Positions 11,667 through 24,900 of a DNA stretch of 64,000 bases are shown piece by piece. A program made the position numbers and the translations under genes. The stretch is from Doris montereyensis (lineage: Eukaryota > Mollusca > Gastropoda > Nudibranchia > Dorididae): the NCBI GenBank assembly GCA_037039925.1, contig JAXRKP010000602.1:138501-202500 (forward strand), in the 5' to 3' direction. Within the stretch, counting starts at the first letter, position 1, and each line of letters starts with the position of its first letter. The notes below the pieces were generated by a model. It did not search any database. It saw only the letters and a program-made list of their open reading frames with translations, and had not been told where the DNA came from.

Positions 11667-14600
11667 CTTCACAGAAATGGAAAAAATAAATAAATTAAGA
11701 ACAGATTATATGATTGATTCATCTTTGCAACGGAATGACATTATATTAGATAAATGGATATATCTATACACAAGGGGAGGAAAACATTTACATCAGATAA
11801 AAATGTTAATGCAAAGTTTGATTAGTCTTCAGGAGTAAACTGAAAAGAGCCAATACAATGTTTAATACAAATTGTCTATACTTAAAAAAAAAAAGAAAGT
11901 TTTTTGTATAAATTATCCATTTCACTTTCCTAGTCTTCTTACCTATGGGCTACAGGTATATTCTCATTGTCAGGAAGTCAAATTTCTGTGTTGGCTCATC
12001 GGCACTTATCATCTGGGTAGGTTGATCAATCGCTATCTTTTGGGTCGGTTCGTCAGAAGAAACCATTTGGGTTGGTTCGTCAGCAGAAATCATTTGGGTT
12101 GGTTGATAGGGCAGTAATCTTTTGGGTCGGTTCGTGCGGCAGACATCATTTGGGTCGGTTGGTCGGCAGATATTACCTGGGTTGGTTCATCAGTAGATAC
12201 CATCTGCGCTTGGTCCATCCAAACCTATCACTTTGAGTGGTTCATCTTCAGCTATTACTTCGGTTGGTTCGGTAATGGCAATTGTTTCAGTAGCAACCTG
12301 GTCATCAGTCCTTTCATGATCTTCACATTCGTTGAAAGCCTGCGGCATCTTCTTCTCGAGGTCGAACGATACACCCGAGTTGGCTCGCTGGACAAGCTCA
12401 GCCTTGTCTACGCGTCTTTTTGTCTGCCTCACCATCGCCATCCCCATACTGTTGCGTTTCTATGTCGTTGTCGTCACGTCCATATGCCTGCGTGGGTCCA
12501 GCATCGTCTGTAGCTCTGTCGCGTTCTCACCGAACTTTTTCACTCAATCGTTGACACGACAACAGTGGCGTCGCTTCACACAGGCATTGTTTCACCCTCT
12601 GGAGTCCGTCATTGACTTGGCATCTGTGTCACGTTCAGCTTCATCACCGTTCTTTTCCATTCCTCTTTGGTTATCTTTCGTCCTCGTCATCCAATTCCTC
12701 TTCCGGAGCCATTGTGGACATTGCAAAAAGTCTGGCCGCTGCCTTTCATTGTCGGCGCTTTCTTCTTCAAAGACTTGGGTGGACGTTAGGACTGGCGGTT
12801 GCCTTGATCAGATTTCTTCTCTGAGTTGAGGTTACTGTTAACATCAAAACTTTGAGTGCCTGAAAATATATTAGACAAATATAATTACCCTCTGGGAAGA
12901 TACTATTAAGATGAGTATCAGAAGTGAACAACAATACCGCTCCAACTGTTCAGTAACAAAACCTGTTCAAAATAGCAGTAGGTGAATTTTTAATTAAAAT
13001 TATACAAAAAGATAGGGAAAAATAATAAAAAAAGTCCTTAAAGGGGGTAGGGGGGTGTGTGTGTGTGCGTCCTGAGAAGGGACATTTTCTGCCCAAAATG
13101 GGACAAATCTAGTATATTGTATTATTGGACGCAGCCTTTCTTTCCCTTCACATTGATTATAAAAATAAACTCAGTATCAATTATTTGATTTTTTACTATA
13201 TTTTTAGATACGATACAACCTAACTTTCAACACATTGTTTGAACCATAAAAGCCAGTAATTTTGTCTGAAGTATAGTAAGTTGGTACTCATTTTAATGAG
13301 CACAGTGTAATCTATCAAACAAATGTGCACATGACAAAATGTATTCAACAATTTTGATAGATTAGATCATCAGGAAAATAAATATATTGCACACCTGTTA
13401 TCGAAAGATGCTGTCCGAAATGAGTATAAGGGAGCTGGAGCAGTTGCAACAGGGTCGATAAAAAGTAGTTTAGAGCCTCTCATGGTTTTATGACATTTCA
13501 AAGCATTATCCTACTAATTTCTAGTTTTTTATGCGAACAAACATTCAAATAACGGAAAAAAAGAGTTTGAAATAAAATTTTCTCAAAATTGACAGTTTTG
13601 ACTGTTTTTTGCTAAGTAGTCCTACAATTATCAACGGATTTGCTTCAAATTTGGCATACAGCTGCTTTGTATCATTACTTAAAGAGATAATTGGATTTTT
13701 GATATCTTTGGTGCTTTTGAGAAATTCATGATTTTTGTTGGAATTTTGAGATAAATCAGATTCATTCAAGCCTCAATTTTTGAAAATTTGTAAAAAGAAA
13801 ACTATACAAGATATAAAAAAAAAAGCCATATGGGAGAGATTCAGGATATTGGTTTGAAGTTTCTATGTGCAAAATTTTAAATCTCTAAGATAAAAACGGT
13901 AAGACATTAGTTTTTGAAAGTTTCCACAATTGACCTAGTTTTGCACAAGAAATTCAAGATGGCAACTCAACTCTCTTCCATGGCAACTCAACTTTCCAAA
14001 TGACTTTGACAATTATTTTCCTCTAATTTCGACATGCTGAACTCATTTATGAAGCATACAATCGTGTATCTCTTGAAACTAAAAAACATTGCCTCAGGAC
14101 CCCCCCTAAATTCCTGTGTGGCAGAAAAATTCCGCAAATGAAAACGATCTTTGAATCATTAAATTTGGTTACTCATAAAGGCATCGAGAAACAGAACCAT
14201 TGACACACAAAGAATGACACGACTTAGAATCATACATATAAATGTTTGAGTGGGTTGTACAAGTATAAAATCACAGGCAATACAATTGCTACATGGCAAT
14301 CCGTGTGCTCCAGTCATCAAAACAAGTTTAAAAATTAAGCTGTTTTATTGGAATTTACCCCACCATATGCAGTGATCTCAGGAAGAAATAGCAAGAAAAA
14401 AACGACTGTGTGAAAGAGTGAGATGCATTTGCCAATCACCCACTCATGTGCAGCAGCTTCAGGGTAAATCAACAGGAAACAGCTTGCGGAGGAGGAAAAG
14501 AAGGAAATGGGACACACCGGTGCACCCCGCCAACCACTCACTTAAAAATTATGATAAACAATGCATTGAATAACATAAAATATAACCAAGGCATATCATA

Positions 14601-17600
14601 TTCTCTTCATTAGTGGGGCACTCTCCCTTTCCACTGATTTTTTTTCTATGGCCCACCACTTTCACCTTTTTCAAACCTCACTCATAAGATCATATTAATA
14701 TGGTTATATAACTATCACACATCAAGATGATATCACACTTAAGACAGGAAAGTCAGCAGTGAAGGAGCATCTAGTCACCACTGATGTGACAATTTTCGTT
14801 TGTTTGTATCTTTAAAGTAAACCTTGCCCACCATGGCGTTAATCTCAGGGTACACACCCTGTGCAATGAAAGTTGTATGTAGATCTAGACATTTGACCTA
14901 GACTAAGCCTTTATGTCATATTCATGCTATAATTGGCCAGGATGGCATGATATCGGTCAACAATGAAATTTAACTATATTTCTGTCTCTGATAGCTGCCC
15001 ATTTTTACGTTCAAATAGAGATTCTTTCATTGAAATTTATCCAATCCACCATAAGCAGTGATCTCAGGGTGAATTAGAAACAGCAAGTTGAAAAATAAGC
15101 CACAGAGCAAAAGGAAAGAAGTAGGACCTACCAGCACAGCACCTGCCAAATTTTAATAGAGGAAAAGGCAGCACACAGAATACACTTTAAAGTAACAGCC
15201 TGGATCCAAGAGAGTGACAAAATGAGACATATATATAGAAAATAAACTCCAAAGTACATAAAGAAGATAGAGAGAACAATTACCGTTGGTGCTCTTATTT
15301 TCACCACTGTCAGTTGACTGGCCAGGAAGAGTTTACACTGGCAGTAACACTGTGTTGGTTGTCATCTTCTTTCTGTAAATGACATTAAATTATTACAATA
15401 GCTTGGTTGCTTGGTACCCAATCCCCCATATGTAGATCTCGGGGTTGAAGGAGAAGGAAACAGCAGGATGAAAAGGAGGAAAAAAGGAAAGGAAAGAAGT
15501 AGGGCCTACCCGCAGAACCCACTAAATACCTCCTACACTTTTTGCATAAGAAAAATCTTCTCTTAATTTCCTTTCTCATTTTTTGCTTGCTTTGAAAAAA
15601 AAAAAAAAAAAAAAAAAAAATCAGTTGGGAAGAGGGACCCGTGACAGACTAGCATCCTGCTCAGCAGGCTATATATTTCCTTTCCTCTTTCATGCTATAG
15701 AAACACACTCTGACTCTAGGCATATTGTCTTGAAACTTAGACCTGGTTTCAAAAGACAAAATCCAACATGTAACAATTGAATATAAACAGAATGAAGCTC
15801 TTTCTGTACAGAAATTAACTAAATTCTTTTGGTCCCTATTTGTTCTGTGGAACTTATAAAAAATGATAGAAATCCATTGGCAGAGTCAATAACGCCGGGA
15901 GTCCTGGACCTAGGTTTGAGAGAGTTAATAAAAATCTTGTTCTTTCTACCTGAGGAAAGCTTGAGTCGGTTCATCACTGTGGCAGGCTTGAGTCTGTTCC
16001 TCAATGTGGCAAACCTGAGTGGGTTCATTTACTGTGATCTGCTGAAGACATTTAAATATGCATCATCATATCTACGACAATCGTAATTTGAGCATAAGAA
16101 ACAACCTCATATGAAAGCTTTTTCATTTATGATGCCTCCTTTCAAACTTCTAATAATCGTCTTTCATGTATCATATTGACAGGCATAACGGTGCAATTGA
16201 TAGTGTTATGAGTTTGCAATCAGGACAACATTGGTTTCAAAACCTTGGTAGGCGCAGGAATTTTCATGATGCTGTACTTTTAGGCGTGTATTTTTCCTTT
16301 CTTAAATAAGGCATGAACAAGAACCCAGCTTTAACAAAGAGAAAAGATTTTGTTAGAGTTAATATGAAGCATATAACAGGCAGTTCTACTGTGTGATCTC
16401 CTAAGCTGAGTGATTCAAAATTCGTCCACACAGAGGGAATGTGTCTGCCCTGCAGCAAAACATGACCCCCCCCCCTCCCCCAAATTCAACAGAATTTGAC
16501 TTTCACAAGGTCTGGAATCATTTCTTCAAAGACAGGCCAATATCGTTGTTCTATCTCGTTACCAGCATTTCTACATAAATTTAAATAATGCAATACCCTT
16601 TGTTCGCACTTATAGTATTAATTTGTAGAGTTTGGTAACAGAGATAAATACTGATTTCAGATGAAGACTAAATTAACCCTTCCCACAAACATGGCCATGC
16701 TTAAGAGAAAGTCTCATCTTTCTAGTGTAATGATATATGTACATGTTTCATTTATAGTGTTTCTATTTAGATTTGAGGTTGAAAGTTCATGTCAGGTTGT
16801 CTTCAAATTTAAAGTGGGGGTTACTGGCAAGAGTTCTGGGACATAGAAGTTAAGATATTGCTTACCTTCCTTTTTATCCTTGTTTGAGTCTGAGAAATAG
16901 GCTTGAGTTGCCATGCAAAATTTGTCTGAATCCAGGCTTGAATCAGGGTCTGAGACAGAGAGATTGCATTCACAGTTCTTGTTAAATTATTTGGACATCA
17001 CATTTTACATTGGGCAAGCAGCTTTATACTAACTTATAATATATTCATTGACTGATGTACAGAGTTTTAGAACCTACAATCTATTTATGTTTGTTTCATT
17101 GGAATTTACCTCGAAAATGGAGAATAAAAGAAGAGAAAAAAAGAAGAAGAAGAAGACGGAGGAGAAGCAGGAGAAGGCGAGGAAAAATAAGGAGGTGAAG
17201 AAGAAATAGACGAAGAAGTACAAAGCAATTGTAAATCACACAGAGTAAGAAAATTATACTTTTAGGCAGACGAGTCTGTCACTCGATATGGGGAGGGAAT
17301 GCAACGTTTCGATTTCAATTTTATCTCATCGCTATTTCAATAAATACCTTCAAAGACATACAAGTATAACAATTAATAAATGTATAATGTACAAAAGCTA
17401 AAATGTTTGACTAGAAACTGACCACTATCTGCACAGAGCACAGCCGAGCCAGTTGAACATCTGCCAGTAGCATTATGCAATCTCTTCTGCCTGCTTATGT
17501 CTTCATCTTCACTTTCAGATTCTGATAGCACCACTGTTGATGGATGGTCAGCTGTGGGTGGAGATGCATTGTTAATTGCTCTGATAAGGTTATGTCATGA

Positions 17601-19936
17601 TTTAAAAAATACAGCAAAGCAGTCATTATGCACAAAGGACATTGTGATAGATATTACTGTTTCGATAATAACAAAAAGACCACTTTGCCTGCCATGTCCT
17701 CGCACAATATCCATCCATTTCAGGTAAATCTGGATATATCTTAAATGTAATCAAAGGAACAAACCAGCATGCAAATTTTATTCATTCGAATTAGAAACAT
17801 CTAGATTATCTTAGGAATTCTTAAACACCTGAGAAAACTGAACAAATGCCGGAAAACAATTTAAAATAAGAACAGGATAGTTAACATCTAACAATTTCTT
17901 CTCGTTTCTTTTCCAGGACAAACTAAATGTCAGTAGAAGAGAGTCAGAACAGAGCAAACAGGAGGTATTTGTGAAATCTCACTAGGCAGTGTGTGTTTTA
18001 AGCATCAATGCACAGTGTGTGTGTGTGTGTGTTAAGCATCAATGCACAGTGTGTGTGTGTTTTATGCATCAGCATGTAATATGCAGGCAAAACGAGAGAA
18101 AGGGGGAGATAATCAGTGCAGGACATATAAGACCATCAATCCTATCTTCAGATAACTTCCTTTACTGTCAGGAACAATAGCCATTACAAAAGAAAGGTTT
18201 GGCGAGACTTGCGCCTGTATGCCAATCAGTAAAGTGTCTTTTTTCCTTCAAAACATTTTGTCGCCCTTACTATTGGAGAATTTCATGCAATTGTTGGAAG
18301 ATTTACAATAAGTCAGCAATATCTGCTTTTGCCGGCTTAACTAGTAACAGGGACATCTGGCACTTACTGCAAGTTTTTTCGGAGTTTCCTGAATACACAA
18401 GGCTGTGGAAGGAAAAATAATTTACATTCTAATGAGATCTTGATGAGGAAAAAAAACAAAACAAAAACAAATCAAGAGAGAATAATAATAACAATGACAC
18501 GATGCAACAATCACTATTTTGTTTCAAGCTCTAATCAACTAACCATGTTGAAATGTCAAAATGAAAATAAAAAGTTAGTACAAAAGCATCTGATTATGTT
18601 CTGTTTGATTGAATAAAATTCCATAAATGTAATAAACATACAATTATTCTAAATATAATATAATATTAGGCTTGATCAGCATATCATCAACTCAATTATA
18701 TTGTCCTTTCACATAAACCCAGTCTGATAAAGAAGGCTCTTAAGTTCTTAATTGGAAAGAGAATCTGGAGGTAGGATGAAATGGAATTATTAGTTTTTGT
18801 TATATCATTCTAGATCTGAACCTTCCATTCTCACTCCTATATATTCTTCACATCCCCTTCTAATTACGTTTCTCATCATCACCGTCTTTTCTTTCGTTCT
18901 TCCTCCTTTCTGTTTTTCTTCTGACATCACATTGTGTGATGCCTGGGGTAGTGCTTAGATCTACATCTAGATATTTCTCGTTGCTGTATGACGAAGGGTT
19001 ATACCCAAAACGTAACGTGTTTGTTCTACCTTTATAAGTGGAGTTGTCACTTATTGTCATATTTCGCCTTTGACAAAATGGAAGTGAATTTCGTAACAAA
19101 CCTAGATTAAATTTGGCAACAAGTAGGTGTTGATCCACTTTTTAGACTAGAGGGTGGATTTTACTCAAAGCACTCTATAAAAATGTTCAACCTGTCGGAC
19201 ACGAACCCATAACCTTTTTGTTGAGAGAATGACACCTGTTTCTGGGCCACTGAGTTCCTTTTTGTGAGACAGAACAACCGACGACTATGAATCTGATAAA
19301 TGACTTTTAACTCCAAATTTGTCACATGTGTAGTCAGACAACATAATGCTAGCCAAAAGTATTATATCTACAAACATGATTATTATTATCGTCACTGATG
19401 ACATAATGAGAACACATAAAACTGTTCTAAATGGTGATGTGGGGTATTGTTTACGGTAGGCAGTGTGAAACAATTCACCCCAATTGATTAAAAAACACTG
19501 ACTTGCTTTGGAAAAGCTAAAATACCTGGTTTAGATGCCTCTCTGCTGCAAAAAGTCTGAAATCAAAATAAAAGAACAACAAAAATATATGAGTCATTTT
19601 ATAACGTCAAATTTCATATCCTCTTTTTTAATTTAAAAAAAAACTGCCCGGTTGCTAAATTTTCTAATCACAAAACAGCATTGTTTAACATTCAATCAAC
19701 ACGGTCTGACCATTCAGATAATTGCATTATCTCAAAGGCGACGGGAAATAACTACCAGACCATAGATGAACAATCAATGCTAAACTGCTCATTATACAAA
19801 TTGTTTAAGTTTGTGAGTCCAGTCTCTTAACTCACAGACTGATAAATCTATTCCCATAACATAATTTGTAAAATATCTGCATTGTTGTGTAATTTTCTCT
19901 CATGGTTACATTTCTCTACCTTTTTCCGTTGTTTGG

Positions 19937-19991
<55 letters not shown>

Positions 19992-20027
19992 AGGGAGGGA
20001 GGAGGGAGGGAGGGAGGGGGAGGGAGG

Positions 20028-20090
<63 letters not shown>

Positions 20091-21867
20091 AAGAGAGCGA
20101 GAGGAAAAGAGAGCGAGAGAGAGAGACCTATGATTTATAGCAACTTTTCAAGCAACATCAATTTGTGGGAAAGTAAGTGAAAAACTGATGGCACACAAAA
20201 TACAATATAGACTATAGGGTTTTCGAACCTTGTACACAAAAGCGCTGTTGTCACTTAGAATTCTTCACCAATGACGTCACGGATTCCATGGTTTGTAATG
20301 TTCTATCCTTTCACGCCAAGGGTCTTATTGCTGATACATGTACTGGTTCAAGCCTCTCTGGCATCTATGTTTTCCCCCCTTCTATTTCTGGTTATTCCAC
20401 TATCTTTGTCTCGTCTTCACACCTATGGAAATCTAGTATCAAGATCACAACAGCATTTATTACTCTCTACCAGGTCCTTTGCCTTGCCGTTCTTCCTTAA
20501 CTTTTTTCACAATTGATGAAGTCTCACCTGAGTTGGCAGCAACGGACTGTCACTGTCGTTGTTTCATCGACACCAGACTCCACATTGCTGTCATCCATGT
20601 GAGCGAATAACGATGTCTTAGCAGGTGATAGGTCTGAAACATTCTTGTCTTTGAAATTTCCATTTGAAGAAGAAAAGATTCGAGCAATCTGTCTCTGATC
20701 CCTCTGCATTAGACATGGCCATATCCTGAGAGGAAACCATTAGCAATTTATTTGTTTTAACGCTTAGACAAATCCCTGATGAGTGATTTAAAGATAAATT
20801 ATGCCAGGGGAAAATACAGATGGCTTAAAACTGAAGACATTTTTTTAAAGGTTTTTTACAACATTAAGAATTTAATTGAAATTGACGAAAAGGAAGAAAA
20901 AGGCAGAAAAAGTGGACCTTTCAAGGATTACTTACTGGATTTGACTTGATGTAGACACATTTGATGTCAGCAAAGGAAATTTCATCATTTGAGTTGAGTT
21001 CGAAACTGCATCAGGAGACAAGAACGTCTGTAAAAGTTACAAAGTTGATAAAAAATTTCACATAACATGATTTACAATAGGACAACAAACCCTTCTAGTG
21101 TAAGGCATTAACAGTTAAAGTTTTTATCCTGACAATTGCTGGGGAAAGTCAAATAAGGATAAACAAAACCCAAAGAGCTACTGGCGTGACACTTCATCAA
21201 TTGTCTTCCTTTAAACCGTATCTCTTTTTTACGTCAACAAATTTTAAGATATCAATTTCTTCTTATTCCTTATGCTACACAATGCAAGAGAACATACTTA
21301 GAACAAAATCATTTACATCAAGTATACAATCTTTTACCAGCCATCTCACACACAAAAAAACCTCCCAACAAATTAATCAAAAGTAAAATACAGACAACAG
21401 CAAAAAGGTTAAATAAAACTGACCTTTTTTCCATTTTTGTTTTATTTCGACTGCCTTTATCATATATCACATGTAAGTCTTTGATGATCTCTATGCAAAG
21501 CATGTTCCTTTGATAATGCCTATATTGAAATGAGAAGACAGTAAGAAAACAGCAAACTGTGGACAGTCGGGTCCTATCATATTCATTCAATTGAAACACA
21601 AAGATATCAATTAGAGACGGCCATTTATTTACATAAAATAACGACATTATAATAAAACTGCTGAGGAAACTTACTGGTTCATTCTGACTCAGTGAATTAC
21701 TGTTTTCTCATAAAGCCGCATAGACATTATAAACTTTTGTTTAGCTCCTTTGTTTTCTTTGGCTGTGCCTGACTCAAGACGACTATTATCTCAATAGAGA
21801 AATTAAATTGAGGCACATACACATAAAAAACACAAATACACACCTGTGCACATTCATACATATATTC

Positions 21868-21920
<53 letters not shown>

Positions 21921-24900
21921 ACTTAAATCAAAGCCCAATATTTTATTTTTCACACAGCCCTACAAATGTGAAGTGCCAAATTACCAGAGGAGTGTATAAT
22001 AGTTTTTTCATCATTTCACGTAATAAGATTATCCCATGAAAACATATTGTGCCAATATAACTATACTGTAATCAACCAACATGAAATAAGCCTGAACTAG
22101 TGTTTCAGCTCACTGTGTGGTAATAATTCTGTTATCAACAAAATAAAAATCTGTGGAGAAACAACGATGAATGAAAAATAAAATCATCTTTTACCTTCGA
22201 TGGGATGCATATATGGCATGTGTCTGCATTCCTTCCAATAATGTTTTCCCCTATGAGACACGAAGACGAGAAACAAAGCTTGTTTTTAAATGGATGGGGA
22301 AAAAAGATTCTTCAAGGCCGTCATAGCAGCCAAACAGAGCAGGAATTTAAAGTGGTGTCTATAACGTGAAGTGAAACAGGTCATAATACATCACCTCTGG
22401 ATACAATGCTAGCCTGTCACAGGGATTTTTCTCCCCATACAGTGTTGTTACCCATTTTTACATGGGCTGAGTGGGAAAATGCATAAAATGTCTTTCACAA
22501 GGAATACAACATCAGACCTAGCATAGTGACTCTCTAGTGCATCTTATTCTCAATGAAATAAAAAGTGATCACACATTTCTTTAATGTTTCACTTTGGATT
22601 AATTAAATTTCAGCGTTTTCACATTTCTGAAAAAAAAAACGAGTTCTGATAACAGATAGATCTACTATCATTTCACAAAACATGCAAACAGCAAAAAGAA
22701 CTTTTAATTATTTTTTTATATCTCCTTTCAAAAATAAATCAAAAGAGTGACAATGTCACACGCACAAATACTTACTCAGTCTACCGAGAAGAAAACAAGA
22801 TTTGGAAGGCTTTTTCTATATAACTTATTGAACTCTGCCAATTATAAATCTTCCTCTGTTCTACTTTTAGCCACCCCCCCCCCCCCCAAACAGTCTCTCT
22901 CTTTCTTTCTCAGGATCAAAAACTTAAAACTAGATCAAGAGTTTTTAAATGACTGCGACGTAAAACATATACCCACCCCTCCCCTAGTAAAAATCCCCAT
23001 TATATTGGCAACCATCTCACCCTCTTTCTTTCTTCTTCAATAAAACCGGAATCTAGATCTAAATCTAGTATAGTACATGATTGCCTTCTTCCCTGTAGAC
23101 ACATTCGTTATTTCTTCCTTTCTCTTCCGATATCGTATGTCAGACTCAGTTGCCTCTTGTTTTGTCATCATATGTTTTCACACAGACTTTCTTCTTCACC
23201 CTGTCCCCTTCCCCACCTCTGTTCTGCTATCAGGCCGTGCTGGCATGATATCTATTCAATCATCCAACCTCCTCTATGCTTACTTAACACTTGCATTTGC
23301 CTTTCGGTCATCTGTAAATTCCCACTCTCCATAATACTCTCTCTCTCTAATACTAATACACACATGTGCGATTGGTCGCATTAAACACACACAAACATTC
23401 TCTGTCTAGCCTTCTTACACACACACATGCCCAATCAGACTTCAAATATGCACATTGCCCTCTATCTCTCTCCCTTTGACACGAAGCATACAACAATGTG
23501 CCCGATCGACTTTTAACACACACGACATTCTTAATCTCTCCAGAGTAAAACTCAAATGGAAGAAAGGAGGCTGGGCCGTAGATACGCAGTTCATGGTTTT
23601 GGTATAGGTGCTAAAACTACAGAAAGTATTGAAAGCTTTGTGTCGAAATTCAACACTAATTCCCGGGCAAACTTTACAATTTTAAAAAAGGTATCGGAAT
23701 CGTTTAGTTTTAACATGAAAGAATCGCCAGACAGCAAAGCACACATGACCGGAAATGGATGACAAAATGATGATTCATTTTCCACAAACTTATTCGCATT
23801 TTCCTACTTCGCGTTGCCGATAATTGTTCACGTCTTCTTTGATTTCCTGATTTTCTCTCATGTTAGTCCACAATATATCATTTCCCTGGTATTTTCTCGA
23901 CCGGGGAAACATTTTCGTTGTTAAGGATTTCCCTGATGCATAGGAACCCTGCTTTTACTAGCTGATCCCCATCTCCTACTTGTTTTCCTACCCAAAACAT
24001 CAATTTCCGACCATTTCCGACCTGAGTATGAAAAATCCGACATATTTCCGACTTTGCTGGACACCTTTATATATATATATATATATGCTAGACGATAACC
24101 ATTATTTGCTTGGCCTGGGTAGATGAAATTGACACCTTGCATACTGGCAAGTAGAAAGAGTTTGTTATCAGTACCTATTCATTACAGCTGAGAGATGTGG
24201 CTTAACCTTCATCTGGTTTGCTTGAAATGGCTTCATATTTGAAATCTATATAAAAAAAAAGAAGACATGTCTGGACAAGTTAGGTGTCTCTTAAAAATCA
24301 TGTCGTTAGCCAGTTCAAGATTGTTGTAAAAGGGGCAAATTTATATTGAAAAAATGCTGTTTCCTGATATGTTTTTGCAGATGGGCCGTGGTGTCAAGCA
24401 ACGTAATCTTAGACCCACCCATACTATTGTGGATGGCTATAATACAAATCAGAAATAAAACTGTAACTTTTTGGTTGACATCATTTTAAATAAAATCTTC
24501 ATCTAAATAAAAGTGAAAACAGCCTTCCCAGCATCCTTCTGTTATTCTTTTTTTATATACATACATCAATCCTCTTCTCTTTCTTTCTTAAAATATTTGT
24601 ATTATTAACTTGAATGGATTTCTTTTTTATCATGGTGGAAATCCAAATCTATCAAGACTCCCAATTCATTTTCAAATTATGTCATCTGCAAGATTAAAGT
24701 TTAAACACAACATCATCTTGTCTTTAACATAAGTCTCCAGAAAACCTGACCAAGACACAACCTTATGTTAATGTCTATGTACCTTATATAGCACATTAAA
24801 AGATGGAATCTTTTATTAACTGTATAAAAGTGCAAAATGCTCACTCACCTTCATAGACTGGATACGACTTTTCTGTCATACCTTTCTGAAAAGAATCTTT

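Noticed and set aside
10962..11667. Long overlapping ORFs with Arg-Glu or Ser-Leu repeats
   Set aside because: They translate the (GA)n microsatellite; the same happens at 19882-20180, 26276-26545, 26781-27008 and 34459-34714.
11991..12290. Regular 27-bp repeats resembling a CRISPR array
   Set aside because: Units are contiguous without spacers and encode a 9-residue repeat within an exon of a eukaryotic gene.
18199..18420. 73-codon plus-strand ORF ending [11 protein letters not shown]
   Set aside because: No splice signals or motif; lies in an MDC1-like intron on the opposite strand.
21727..21999. ORFs with Ile-Tyr repeats
   Set aside because: Translation of the (TA)n microsatellite.
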